34,633 nucleotides of DNA, taken from positions 1-34,633 of the forward strand of contig DVHY01000137.1 in assembly GCA_018711755.1 (NCBI GenBank). The letters are read 5' to 3'. The stretch is from Candidatus Limivicinus faecipullorum. GTDB lineage: Bacteria > Bacillota > Clostridia > Oscillospirales > Oscillospiraceae. This document shows, piece after piece, positions 24,814 through 32,387 of the stretch. Every line of letters begins with the position of its first letter. Position 1 is the first letter of the stretch. Position numbers and translations under genes: made by a program. Under the pieces are notes generated by a model. The model saw nothing but the letters and a program-made list of their open reading frames with translations, had not been told where the DNA came from and searched no databases.

Positions 24814-24857
24814 AAAAACACCTCTTCTGGTCTATCATTTCCAAAAGAGGTGTTTTT
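24814..24857. terminator. Intrinsic terminator of gltX overlapping the ypeB ribosome binding site
   Basis: A 13-bp stem, AAAAACACCTCTT (24814-24826) with AAGAGGTGTTTTT (24845-24857), and an 18-base loop. On the minus strand the 3' arm is AAGAGGTG followed by T's and then the ypeB ATG. Message arriving from gltX should terminate here, and any read-through would hide the ypeB ribosome binding site. Confidence 0.88.
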
Positions 24858-24864
24858 ATGAATT

Positions 24865-24884
24865 GCCGGGAAATTTGTCCCGGC
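24865..24884 (-). other. Small hairpin just after gltX
   Basis: GCCGGGA (24865-24871) pairs with TCCCGGC (24878-24884) across a 6-base loop. There is no T-run on the gltX strand. It may protect the gltX 3' end upstream of the main terminator. Confidence 0.5.
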
Positions 24885-24891
24885 CGGGCTT

Positions 24892-26376
24892 TTATTTCAG
24901 CTTTTCAAGGCCCAGGCCCAGGCGGCGGAGAGTCTCCTCCCGGCCCAGGATGCGGCAGATCTCCACAGCTCCGCCGGGGGTCACCGCCTTGCCGGCGGCG
25001 GCTATGCGCACCGGCCACATCACCACGGAGTTCTTCACTCCCAGCTCCTGGGCCAGCTTGAGCATGGCGTCCATGATGCTCTCGTCCTCCCAGCTCTCCA
25101 GAGCCCGGAAACGGGGTATCATCAGCTCCAGGGCCTGCTTTGCGCTCTCCAGGCTGGACTTGGACTTCTTGTGGACGAAGAGCTCCCTGTCATAGTCCGG
25201 CAGGCTGTCGAAGAAGTCCAGCTTCTCCGGGATATCCGTGAGCACTTCCGTGCGCTGCTGGAGCAGGGCGGCTATGGCTGCGGCGTCGTAAGCCGGGTCC
25301 TTCACCGTCTGGCGGATATAGGGCTCGGCGATCTTGGCGAAAGCCTCCGGGCTCATGGCGCGGATATACTCGCTGTTGAAGTATTTCAGCTTCTCAATGT
25401 CAAAGATCGCTGGGGACTTGGAAATGCCGGCTATGTCGAAGCAGTCCACCAGCTCCTGCATGGAGAATATCTCCTGCTCCGCCTGCTCCCCTCTGGGGCT
25501 CCAGCCCAGAAGGGTCACGTAGTTTATCACCGCGTCGGTGAGGAAGCCCTGGGCAATAAGGTCCTCATAGGAGGGGTCCCCGTGGCGCTTGGACATTTTG
25601 TTGTGGGCGTCCCGCATCACCGGGGAGCAGTGGACATACTTGGGTATCTCCCAGCCGAAGCCCTCATACAGCAGGTTATACTTGGGAGCGGAAGACAGAT
25701 ACTCGCTGCCTCTCACCACGTGGGTGATGCCCATAAGATGGTCGTCCACCACGTTTGCAAAGTTGTATGTGGGCAGGCCGTCCCGCTTCAAAAGCACCTG
25801 GTCGTCCAGGGTGGAGTTGTCCACGGTGATGTCCCCAAAGATCTCGTCGTGGAAGGTGGTGCTGCCCTCATGGGGGATGAGCTGGCGGATGACATATGGC
25901 TCCCCCGCCTCAGCCCTCCGGTCCGATTCCTCCCGGCTCAGGCTGCGGCAGGGGTCGTCTCCCCGGTCGAAGTCCCCGCTGTCCTCCTCGCTCTCGGTCT
26001 TCTCGCAGAAGCAGCGGTAGGCATGTCCCCGCTCCATGAGCAGCTGCGCATATTCCTTATAATAAGGCTGCCGCTCCGTCTGGATATAGGGGGCCACAGG
26101 GCCGCCCACATCCGGGCCCTCGTCGTGCTCCAGGTGGCACTGGGCCATGGTCTTGTATATGACCTCCACGGCGCCCTCCACCTGACGCTGCTGGTCGGTG
26201 TCCTCGATGCGCAGGATGAACTTGCCCCCGGCGTGGCGGGCGATGAGATAGGTGTACAGGGCGGTGCGCAGGTTCCCCACGTGCATATACCCGGTGGGAG
26301 AGGGGGCAAAACGGGTGCGGACCTCCCCATGGGGTATCTTATCCTCCATCTCTTTGAACCAGCTCATGTCTTTCAT
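24892..26376 (-). CDS. gltX: Glutamyl-tRNA synthetase
   Basis: A 494-residue class I synthetase that charges tRNA-Glu. The HIGH-type motif appears as FAPSPTGYMHVGNLRTALYT (about residues 23-42) and the KMSKS-type loop as KMSKRHGD (about residue 256). The C-terminal anticodon-binding helical domain runs from about 330. GGAGG stands nine bases upstream of ATG 26376. The leader is under 50 nt, too short for a T-box. Bacteria without GlnRS use a non-discriminating enzyme of this type with GatCAB, but the sequence alone does not settle discrimination. It is transcribed divergently from trpS. Confidence 0.97.
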   Translation of the reverse strand: MKDMSWFKEMEDKIPHGEVRTRFAPSPTGYMHVGNLRTALYTYLIARHAGGKFILRIEDTDQQRQVEGAVEVIYKTMAQCHLEHDEGPDVGGPVAPYIQTERQPYYKEYAQLLMERGHAYRCFCEKTESEEDSGDFDRGDDPCRSLSREESDRRAEAGEPYVIRQLIPHEGSTTFHDEIFGDITVDNSTLDDQVLLKRDGLPTYNFANVVDDHLMGITHVVRGSEYLSSAPKYNLLYEGFGWEIPKYVHCSPVMRDAHNKMSKRHGDPSYEDLIAQGFLTDAVINYVTLLGWSPRGEQAEQEIFSMQELVDCFDIAGISKSPAIFDIEKLKYFNSEYIRAMSPEAFAKIAEPYIRQTVKDPAYDAAAIAALLQQRTEVLTDIPEKLDFFDSLPDYDRELFVHKKSKSSLESAKQALELMIPRFRALESWEDESIMDAMLKLAQELGVKNSVVMWPVRIAAAGKAVTPGGAVEICRILGREETLRRLGLGLEKLK

Positions 26377-26418
26377 ATTCCAAAGCCTCCAAAAAAGCAG
26401 TTATTTTTACCCACGCAC

Positions 26419-26447
26419 ATATTATTTTATATTTTACCTGTTGTCAA
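26419..26447 (-). promoter_or_regulatory. Promoter of gltX
   Basis: On the minus strand TTGACA (26447-26442), 17 bases, TAATAT (26424-26419). The -35 is perfect and the -10 matches 4 of 6. The -35 overlaps that of trpS on the other strand. Confidence 0.65.
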
Positions 26448-26469
26448 GCCGAACTTATTTTGGTAGAAT
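26441..26469 (+). promoter_or_regulatory. Promoter of trpS
   Basis: TTGTCA (26441-26446), exactly 17 bases, TAGAAT (26464-26469), with 5 of 6 matches in each box. The expected start near 26476 leaves about 50 nt before ATG 26527, with no room for a T-box leader. Confidence 0.75.
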
Positions 26470-26526
26470 ATGAAGACATGTGAAAAAACGCAATTTGAAT
26501 TGTTCTTTATGGATAGAGGTATGATT

Positions 26527-27543
26527 ATGGAAAACGCTGCGGTTTCTAAAAAAGTTATGCTCTCCGGCATACAGCCCTCCGGGGACCTGCATCTGGGCAA
26601 CTACCTGGGGGCCGTCAAGAACTGGGCTGCCCTGGCCGAAGAGTTCGACTGCTACTATTTCATGGCGGACCTGCACAGTATCACCGTGCGCCAGAATCCC
26701 GCCGAGCTGCGCCGCCGCTCCCTGGCTCAGCTGGCTCAGTACATTGCCTGCGGCCTGGACCCGGAAAAGAACACCCTGTTCATCCAGAGCCATGTCCACG
26801 AGCATGCGGAGCTGGGCTGGATACTCAACTGCTACACCATGTTCGGCGAACTCAGCCGCATGACCCAGTTCAAGGACAAGTGCGCCAAAAATGCCGACAA
26901 CATAAACGGCGGCCTCTTCACCTACCCCTCCCTCATGGCGGCGGACATTCTGCTGTACCAGGCGGACTATGTACCCGTGGGCGAGGACCAGAAGCAGCAC
27001 TGCGAGCTGACAAGAGATATCGCCATACGCTTCAACAATCTCTACGGTGAGACCTTCAAGGTCCCCGAGCCCTATATCCCCAAGGTGGGCGCCCGCATCA
27101 TGAGCCTGATGAACCCCACATCCAAGATGAGCAAGTCCGACCCCCAGGGCTGCGTCTTCCTGCTGGACAGCCCCGAGGAGATAGCCCGGAAGTTCAAGCG
27201 GGCCGTCACCGATTCCGACACGGAAAACTGCGTGCGCTACGACCCCAGCGAAAAGCCGGGAGTGGCAAACCTCATGAGCATCTACTCCTCCGTCACCGGC
27301 AGGAGCTTCGATGAGATAGAAAAGGAGTTCCAGGGCAAGGGCTACGGCGCCTTCAAGAGCGCAGTGGGCGAGGCCGTCATCGAGGCCCTGCGCCCGGTGC
27401 GGGAGGAGGCCCAGCGCATCATGGCCGACAAGGCCTACCTCCAGCAGGTCTACACCCAGGGAGCCCAGAAAGCCTCCTATACGGCCCGCAAGACCCTGCG
27501 CAAGGTGTACAAGCGGGTGGGCTTTGTGGAAAAGCCCTTTTGA
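26527..27543 (+). CDS. trpS: Tryptophanyl-tRNA synthetase
   Basis: A 338-residue class I synthetase. The HIGH-type signature is SGIQPSGDLHLGNYLGAVKN near the N-terminus and the KMSKS motif is SKMSKSDPQG (about residue 198). The tryptophan-binding region contains MADLHSITV and ADILLYQADYVPVGEDQKQH. ATG 26527 has AGAGG seven bases upstream; an in-frame ATG at 26470 lies at the -10 box of the promoter and is excluded. The tagO-like gene follows 51 bases later with no terminator between. Confidence 0.97.
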   Translation: MENAAVSKKVMLSGIQPSGDLHLGNYLGAVKNWAALAEEFDCYYFMADLHSITVRQNPAELRRRSLAQLAQYIACGLDPEKNTLFIQSHVHEHAELGWILNCYTMFGELSRMTQFKDKCAKNADNINGGLFTYPSLMAADILLYQADYVPVGEDQKQHCELTRDIAIRFNNLYGETFKVPEPYIPKVGARIMSLMNPTSKMSKSDPQGCVFLLDSPEEIARKFKRAVTDSDTENCVRYDPSEKPGVANLMSIYSSVTGRSFDEIEKEFQGKGYGAFKSAVGEAVIEALRPVREEAQRIMADKAYLQQVYTQGAQKASYTARKTLRKVYKRVGFVEKPF

Positions 27544-27594
27544 GCCGCGAGCTCTCTAATTCCAATTTAGTCCAACAGGACAGGAGAAGATCTG

Positions 27595-28692
27595 ATGATT
27601 CCAGATATTGAAGATTGGCTCAAAATGCTGCTGGCCTTCATAGTGGCTCTTGCGATATCCTTCTTTATGACCCCGCCGGTAAAGGAATTTGCCGAAAAGG
27701 TGGGAGCAATGGATGTGCCTAAAGACGGCCGCAGAGTCCACGACCACCCCATTCCCCGTATGGGCGGCCTGGCCATTTTCCTTGGCTTTGTAATAAGTCT
27801 GCTGCTCTTTGTGAATATGTCCACCCAGGTCATGGGCCTGCTGGTGGGCGCTGTTATAATAGCGATGATGGGCGCCGTGGACGATATAGTAAACCTCAAC
27901 CCCTGGGCAAAGCTGGCCGCCCAGCTGCTGGCGGCAATAGTCGCCGTACGCTCCGGCCTGGTCTTCGACGCCATCTCCAACCCCAACGTCTTTTCGGAGG
28001 AGACTACTATTTACATCGGCCATCTGTCCATCCCCCTTACCATAATATGGATAGTGGGCTGCACCAACGCCATGAACCTGATAGACGGACTGGACGGGCT
28101 GGCGGTGGGCGTGTCCGCCATAAGCTCCACCTCTATGCTGATAGTCTCCCTGCTGGTGGCGGAGCCGGTGGTCTCCGTCATCCTGGTAGCCCTCACCGGG
28201 GCCTGTCTGGGCTTTATGCCCTACAACATGAACCCGGCCAAGATATTCATGGGGGACGTGGGCTCCCAGCTGCTGGGCTTCGTGCTGGCTACCGCCTCCA
28301 TAATGGGACTGTTCAAGTTCCACGCCGTGTTCACCTTCTTCGTGCCCATGCTGTCCCTGGCCCTGCCCCTCACCGACACAATCTTTGCCTTCTGCCGGCG
28401 CATCTCCCACGGCCAGAGCCCCTTCCATGCCGACAAGGGACATTTCCACCACCGGCTCCTGGCCATGGGTCTGAGTCAGAGGCAGGCTGTGGCGGTGCTC
28501 TACTCCATATCCGCAGTCATGGGCCTGCTGGCCGTAATCCTGGCGGCGGACACTCCGGCGCTGCGCATCATATGCCTGGCGGCCATTGGGGCGATAGTCT
28601 TTTCTATCTGGCTTTTCGTATTTCACAAAAATCCCAATTTGGGCAAGAAAGCCGCCCCGGCCCTTAAGCCCCAGGAAAAGAGCGAAGAATAA
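27595..28692 (+). CDS. tagO: Undecaprenyl-phosphate GlcNAc-1-phosphate transferase (TagO/WecA type)
   Basis: A 365-residue polytopic membrane enzyme with about ten to eleven transmembrane helices. It transfers a sugar 1-phosphate from a UDP-sugar to undecaprenyl phosphate and starts wall teichoic acid or other envelope glycan synthesis. Family motifs are GAVDDIVNL (Mg-binding DD), NLIDGLDGLA, MGDVGS and the terminal DKGHFHHRL loop, whose HHRL is typical of TagO/WecA rather than MraY. AGGAGA lies upstream of ATG 27595. The cytoplasmic C-terminal tail is Lys/Pro/Glu rich. It is probably co-transcribed with trpS. No further teichoic acid genes are visible. Confidence 0.94.
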   Translation: MIPDIEDWLKMLLAFIVALAISFFMTPPVKEFAEKVGAMDVPKDGRRVHDHPIPRMGGLAIFLGFVISLLLFVNMSTQVMGLLVGAVIIAMMGAVDDIVNLNPWAKLAAQLLAAIVAVRSGLVFDAISNPNVFSEETTIYIGHLSIPLTIIWIVGCTNAMNLIDGLDGLAVGVSAISSTSMLIVSLLVAEPVVSVILVALTGACLGFMPYNMNPAKIFMGDVGSQLLGFVLATASIMGLFKFHAVFTFFVPMLSLALPLTDTIFAFCRRISHGQSPFHADKGHFHHRLLAMGLSQRQAVAVLYSISAVMGLLAVILAADTPALRIICLAAIGAIVFSIWLFVFHKNPNLGKKAAPALKPQEKSEE

Positions 28693-28696
28693 CTTA

Positions 28697-28735
28697 CTGC
28701 CTCCCTTGGCGCAAGATCCCAGGGAGGCAGCTTTT
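28697..28735. terminator. Intrinsic terminator between tagO and the small-gene cluster
   Basis: CTGCCTCCCT (28697-28706) pairs with AGGGAGGCAG (28721-28730) and is followed by CTTTT. It lies between convergent transcription units. Confidence 0.85.
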
Positions 28736-28743
28736 ATAAATTT

Positions 28744-29046
28744 TCACAGCAGAAACATGGCCCCCATTATTATGAGCAGCTCGCTGTCTCCGCTCTCCCG
28801 GTACATGAGATACAGGATGAGCAGGAGGATGATGTCCTCCGTTTCCAGCTGGCCTATCCGCTCCGGCAGCAGCTTACCCAGGTCTTCCAGGCTGCCCAGG
28901 ATATTCGGGGAGCGGAGGCTCTGCTCCCGGGGCTTTTCTTTTCGGGGCGGAGGGCTCTGGCCGGAGCCACGGCTTCCGTGGCCCGGCTCCCCCGGCTCCG
29001 CATAGCGGCTAACCTTGCCGCTGTTGCCCTGATAGCGATTAATCAC
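28744..29046 (-). CDS. Small protein of unknown function with a hydrophobic C-terminus
   Basis: A 100-residue protein I do not recognise. The first half is polar, basic and Gly/Pro/Ser rich. The second half has a helix (about 47-66, ILGSLEDLGKLLPERIGQLE) and then two short hydrophobic segments (DIILLLILYLMYR and LLIIMGAMFLL) split by an acidic turn (ESGDSE), ending at the C-terminus. The start is GTG 29046, which overlaps the stop of the preceding gene by 8 bases (GTGATTAA) with GGGGGAGAAGG just upstream, so it is translationally coupled. Last gene of a three-gene cluster. Confidence 0.7.
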   Translation of the reverse strand: MINRYQGNSGKVSRYAEPGEPGHGSRGSGQSPPPRKEKPREQSLRSPNILGSLEDLGKLLPERIGQLETEDIILLLILYLMYRESGDSELLIIMGAMFLL

Positions 29047-29404
29047 CGCCTTCTCCCCCCATCTCCCCCATGGCCAGCCGGGCTATCTTAGCCAGGCGCG
29101 CCAGCTTGATGGCCTTATCCATCTTGCTGCGCCGCTTCTCGGACAGGTAGGGCCTCATGGCCTCCAGCAGCGCCCGCTCCTGGGGCTTTTGTTCTCCGCT
29201 GCGGCTGAGCAGCCGTCCCAGTCTTTGCAGGGACGCCGCATCTATGCCCAGGTCTTCCCCCAGGGCGCTCTCCGCCCTGCCCCCGGCCTCGCCGCCGCTC
29301 TCTCCCCCTGCGCCTCCCATGAGGCTCCTGGCCACCTTTGTTATCTGCTCCATCTGCTTGGGATCGCCCAGGATGGAATTTATCTTGTCTTCCAGCTCGC
29401 TCAC
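29039..29404 (-). CDS. Small Gly/Glu-rich protein of unknown function
   Basis: A 121-residue protein. It opens with an acidic helix (MSELEDKINSILGDPKQMEQ), continues with a flexible Gly/Ala/Glu stretch (about 31-50), and ends in a basic helical part (PYLSEKRRSKMDKAIKLARL, about 85-104) and a GEMGGEGGD tail. The start is GTG 29404 with AGGGGGTGAG upstream. I recall similar unnamed proteins in Oscillospiraceae with the same order of 'D-P-x-x-M' helix, leucine-rich middle and basic end, but know no function. It is the second gene of a three-gene cluster. Confidence 0.7.
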   Translation of the reverse strand: MSELEDKINSILGDPKQMEQITKVARSLMGGAGGESGGEAGGRAESALGEDLGIDAASLQRLGRLLSRSGEQKPQERALLEAMRPYLSEKRRSKMDKAIKLARLAKIARLAMGEMGGEGGD

Positions 29405-29426
29405 GGCAGGCTCACCCCCTGTTCTG

Positions 29427-29666
29427 TCAGTCCTTCATCAGCTGCTGCACGCTTTGGGCCAGCTTCTGTCCCTCCTGGGTACTCAGCAGGGAGCTCAAAA
29501 GCTCTCTCAGGGCCTGGCTGTCCCCGCTTCTGGCAGCCCGCTCCACTTCCGCCGTATCCAGCATCTGGCCCAGCTTCCGCACTTCCCGGCTGTCCGCCAG
29601 GGCTTTCAGTTTATCCGTCTTGCCCCGGCGGTCCAGCTCCCGGCCTAATTCTTCAAAATTTTGCAT
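29427..29666 (-). CDS. Small helical protein of unknown function
   Basis: A 79-residue, soluble, highly charged protein predicted to be almost all helix: MQNFEELGRELDRRGKTDKL, then repeated short helices with LxxLLxS patterns (ALRELLSSLLSTQEGQKLAQ). It has no signal peptide, membrane segment or cysteine. It is the first gene of the three-gene cluster, and its ATG 29666 is preceded by GGGAG. The leucine-rich helical C-terminal half resembles the middle of the next gene product in style but not clearly in sequence. Confidence 0.7.
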   Translation of the reverse strand: MQNFEELGRELDRRGKTDKLKALADSREVRKLGQMLDTAEVERAARSGDSQALRELLSSLLSTQEGQKLAQSVQQLMKD

Positions 29667-29694
29667 TGAAACTCACTCCCATTCGTTCTATTAT
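29666..29694 (+). promoter_or_regulatory. Promoter of the phosphoesterase-murT-gatD operon
   Basis: TTGAAA (29666-29671), exactly 17 bases, TATTAT (29689-29694). Start expected near 29701, with AAAGGA just before ATG 29735. Confidence 0.7.
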
Positions 29695-29718
29695 ATTCAA
29701 TAGCTCATGCTATGATTA
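29690..29718 (-). promoter_or_regulatory. Candidate promoter of the three small genes
   Basis: On the minus strand a perfect TATAAT (29695-29690) lies 17 bases from a weak TAATCA (29718-29713). The -10 overlaps that of the divergent promoter by five base pairs. Confidence 0.5.
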
Positions 29719-29734
29719 CGAAAGGAACTTTGCC

Positions 29735-30205
29735 ATGAAAGCTGCCGTTTTTTCCGATACCCACACCAATATCGCCCTGTGCCTGGAGGCGGTGCGCCGC
29801 TGCAGGCCGGATGTGATCATCCACCTGGGTGACCACGACCGGGACGCCCAAGCCATCGCCCAGAAGTTCCCGGATATCCCCATGTACAATGTATGCGGCA
29901 ACTGTGATATTGCCCCCGTCGCCCCCGCCTCCCAGGTGATACAGCTGGGGCCGGTGAAGGCCTTCATCACCCACGGCCACCTGTACAACGTGGACTACGA
30001 CCGCATCGACTCCCTGGTCTATGCCGCCCAGGAACAGGACTGCAGGCTGGCCATGTTCGGCCACACCCACAGGACCCTCTACCAGGAGGTGGGGGGAGTC
30101 ACCGTTCTCAACCCGGGCACCGCCGGCAAGGGCCGCAAGCTCACCTGGGCCCTGGTGGAAATTTTCGATAACGGCGGCATAATCTGTTCCATACAGGACC
30201 TGTAA
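29735..30205 (+). CDS. Metallophosphoesterase (YfcE/MJ0936 type)
   Basis: A 156-residue calcineurin-like phosphoesterase. The metal ligands are visible in order: FSDTHTN (D, H), HLGDHDRD (D), VCGNCD (N), ITHGH (H) and FGHTH (H, H). Proteins of this size act on phosphodiesters in vitro, with no settled natural substrate. The frame is open far upstream, but ATG 29735 gives the usual MKAAVFSDTH start and has AAAGGA nearby. It is the first gene of a rightward unit, 51 bases before murT. The link to MurT/GatD is positional only. Confidence 0.88.
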   Translation: MKAAVFSDTHTNIALCLEAVRRCRPDVIIHLGDHDRDAQAIAQKFPDIPMYNVCGNCDIAPVAPASQVIQLGPVKAFITHGHLYNVDYDRIDSLVYAAQEQDCRLAMFGHTHRTLYQEVGGVTVLNPGTAGKGRKLTWALVEIFDNGGIICSIQDL

Positions 30206-30256
30206 GTCCCGGCCCCCAGGCCGCAAACCATTCTTCCTGTTCACGGAGTTGAAACC

Positions 30257-31630
30257 ATGAATCTGAAAGCCACAATCGCCATTATTATCTGCAAGCTGCT
30301 CCGCTCCTTCTCCCGCCTGGTCCACCGGGGGGGCACAGCCATGCCCGGGCGTATCGCCCTGAAATTCTGCCCTGAGCTCTTGTCCATAGTCTCCAAAGGG
30401 GTCAAGACCGTGGCCATCACCGGCACCAACGGCAAGACCACCAGCTCCCGCATGGTGGAGCAGGCCTTCCTGGAGCAGGGCAAAAGCTACTTTGCCAACC
30501 GCTCCGGGGCAAACCTCATCAGCGGCATCACCACGGAGTTCGTGATGAACAGCACTCTCTCCGGCAAATGCCGGAAGGAATACGCCGTCATCGAATGCGA
30601 CGAGGCGGCGGCCCGCCGGGTCTTCCCCCAGCTCAGGCCCCAGGTGGTGGTGGTCACCAACCTCTTCCGGGACCAGCTGGACCGCTACGGCGAAGTCACC
30701 CACACCCTGGGCAACATCCGGGCGGCTCTGGAGCCCATACCCCAGGCCAGGCTCTGCCTCAACGCCGACTGCTCCCTCACCTCCTCCCTGGCCCTGGACC
30801 TGGAAAATCCCGTGGTCTACTTCGGCATAGAAAAGGGCGCCGCCCCCTCCCGGCCCAAGCCCGAGATATCCGACGCCACCCACTGCATCCGCTGCAAGGC
30901 GGAATACGACTACGACTATATCAGCTACGGCCACCTGGGAGGCTTTCGCTGCCCCCGCTGCGGCTACAGCCGCCGCAAGGCCGACTACGCCGTGACGGAG
31001 ATACTCTCCCAGGGGGCCGACAGCAGCAGCCTCATCATGGACATCCGGGGAGAAAAACACATGGTCACGGTGAACCTGCCCGCCATGTACAATATATACA
31101 ACGCCATCGGAGCCGTCGCTGCCGTCAGTGAGATGGGTCTGGGGGCCCAGGCCGCCATCTCCGCCCTTGGAGATTTTCAATGCGGCTTCGGCCGCATGGA
31201 GCGCTTCCAGCTGGGCAAGGGCGGCGCCAGGATGATGCTGGTGAAAAACCCCGCCGGATGCAGCCAGGTGATAGAGTTCCTGGAAAATGTCCGGGAGAAG
31301 TTCTCCCTGGTGGTCTGCCTCAACGACCGCAGCGCCGACGGCACCGATATCTCCTGGATATGGGACGCCGATTTCGAGGGCCTGACCAAGCTCTCCGGCC
31401 GCCTGGAAAATGTCCTGGTCTCCGGGGACCGGGCCTCCGACATGGCCCTGCGCATAAAATACGCCGGCATTGCCCCGGAACACATCCGGACAGAGCGCAG
31501 CTATGAAAAGCTGGTGGAGTGGATAGAGCGCCAGGAAGCGCCGGTGTTCATCATGCCCACCTACACCGCCATGCTGGAGCTGCGGGAAGTGGTGATAAGC
31601 CACTGCGGCGGCAGCGAGTTCTGGGAATAA
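30257..31630 (+). CDS. murT: Lipid II isoglutaminyl synthase subunit MurT
   Basis: A 457-residue Mur-ligase-like subunit that, with GatD, converts the D-Glu of lipid II stem peptides to D-isoglutamine using ATP and glutamine. The ATP loop is ITGTNGKTTSS (about residues 54-64). Inserted in the central domain is a zinc ribbon, C210-x2-C213 and C232-x2-C235 (HCIRCKAEY, RCPRCGYS), diagnostic for MurT. The C-terminal DUF1727 domain (about 320-450) ends in PTYTAMLELR. The gatD gene starts 12 bases after its stop. Confidence 0.96.
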   Translation: MNLKATIAIIICKLLRSFSRLVHRGGTAMPGRIALKFCPELLSIVSKGVKTVAITGTNGKTTSSRMVEQAFLEQGKSYFANRSGANLISGITTEFVMNSTLSGKCRKEYAVIECDEAAARRVFPQLRPQVVVVTNLFRDQLDRYGEVTHTLGNIRAALEPIPQARLCLNADCSLTSSLALDLENPVVYFGIEKGAAPSRPKPEISDATHCIRCKAEYDYDYISYGHLGGFRCPRCGYSRRKADYAVTEILSQGADSSSLIMDIRGEKHMVTVNLPAMYNIYNAIGAVAAVSEMGLGAQAAISALGDFQCGFGRMERFQLGKGGARMMLVKNPAGCSQVIEFLENVREKFSLVVCLNDRSADGTDISWIWDADFEGLTKLSGRLENVLVSGDRASDMALRIKYAGIAPEHIRTERSYEKLVEWIERQEAPVFIMPTYTAMLELREVVISHCGGSEFWE

Positions 31631-31642
31631 GGAGGGGCGACT

Positions 31643-32368
31643 ATGGAACTTAGAATATGCCACATGTACCCGGACGTGCTGAACCTCTATGGGGACCGGG
31701 GCAACGTGATTTGCATGACAAAGCGCCTGGAGTGGCGGGGCATAGACGTGTCGGTGACAAAGCTGCCCATCGGGGACAGCCGCTCCCTGGCGGACTTCGA
31801 CCTGATATTCATAGGCGGCGGCCAGGACTTCGAGCAGCAGGTGCTGCTCTCGGACCTGCACCGGGGCAAGGACAGGGAGATAAAAGCCGCCGTGGAAGAC
31901 GGCGTCACCTTCCTGGCCATATGCGGCGGCTACCAGATGCTGGGCGCCTACTATGAGACCTTCGACGGCAAACGCTGCGATTTTATCGGGGCTCTGGACC
32001 TGTACACCAGGGGCTCGGTGAAGCGGATGATAGGCAACTACAAATTCCAGTGTTCCCCCTCTGCCGGGGGCAGCACCGTGGTGGGCTTTGAAAACCACAG
32101 CGGCAAGACCTGGCTGGGCAGCGGCCTGGAGCCCTTGGGCAAGGTGCTCTCCGGCTTCGGCAACAACGGGGAGGACGGCAGCGAGGGCGCCCACTACAAA
32201 AACGTCTTCGGCACCTACAGCCACGGCCCCCTTCTGCCCAAGAACCCTGAGCTCTGCGACTTTATACTGAAGACCGCCCTGGAGCGGAAATACGGCTCTG
32301 CGGAACTCTCCCCCCTGGATGACGGCTTCGAACTGCTGGCCCACGACGAGATGTGCGCCAAGCTCTGA
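31643..32368 (+). CDS. gatD: Lipid II isoglutaminyl synthase glutaminase subunit GatD
   Basis: A 241-residue class I (CobB/CobQ-like) glutamine amidotransferase that releases ammonia for MurT. The nucleophile is C94 in LAICGGYQMLG and the catalytic His is H194 in FGTYSHGPLLPKNP. R128 (VKRMIGNY) is in the position expected to hold the glutamine. The start has GGAGGGG close upstream. The murT-gatD order is the same as in staphylococci. Confidence 0.96.
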   Translation: MELRICHMYPDVLNLYGDRGNVICMTKRLEWRGIDVSVTKLPIGDSRSLADFDLIFIGGGQDFEQQVLLSDLHRGKDREIKAAVEDGVTFLAICGGYQMLGAYYETFDGKRCDFIGALDLYTRGSVKRMIGNYKFQCSPSAGGSTVVGFENHSGKTWLGSGLEPLGKVLSGFGNNGEDGSEGAHYKNVFGTYSHGPLLPKNPELCDFILKTALERKYGSAELSPLDDGFELLAHDEMCAKL

Positions 32369-32387
32369 CACCTTTTGGAGGACACCG

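Noticed and set aside
26377-26526. T-box leaders for gltX or trpS
   Set aside because: The leaders are only about 30-50 nt long and contain no T-box sequence or specifier stem.
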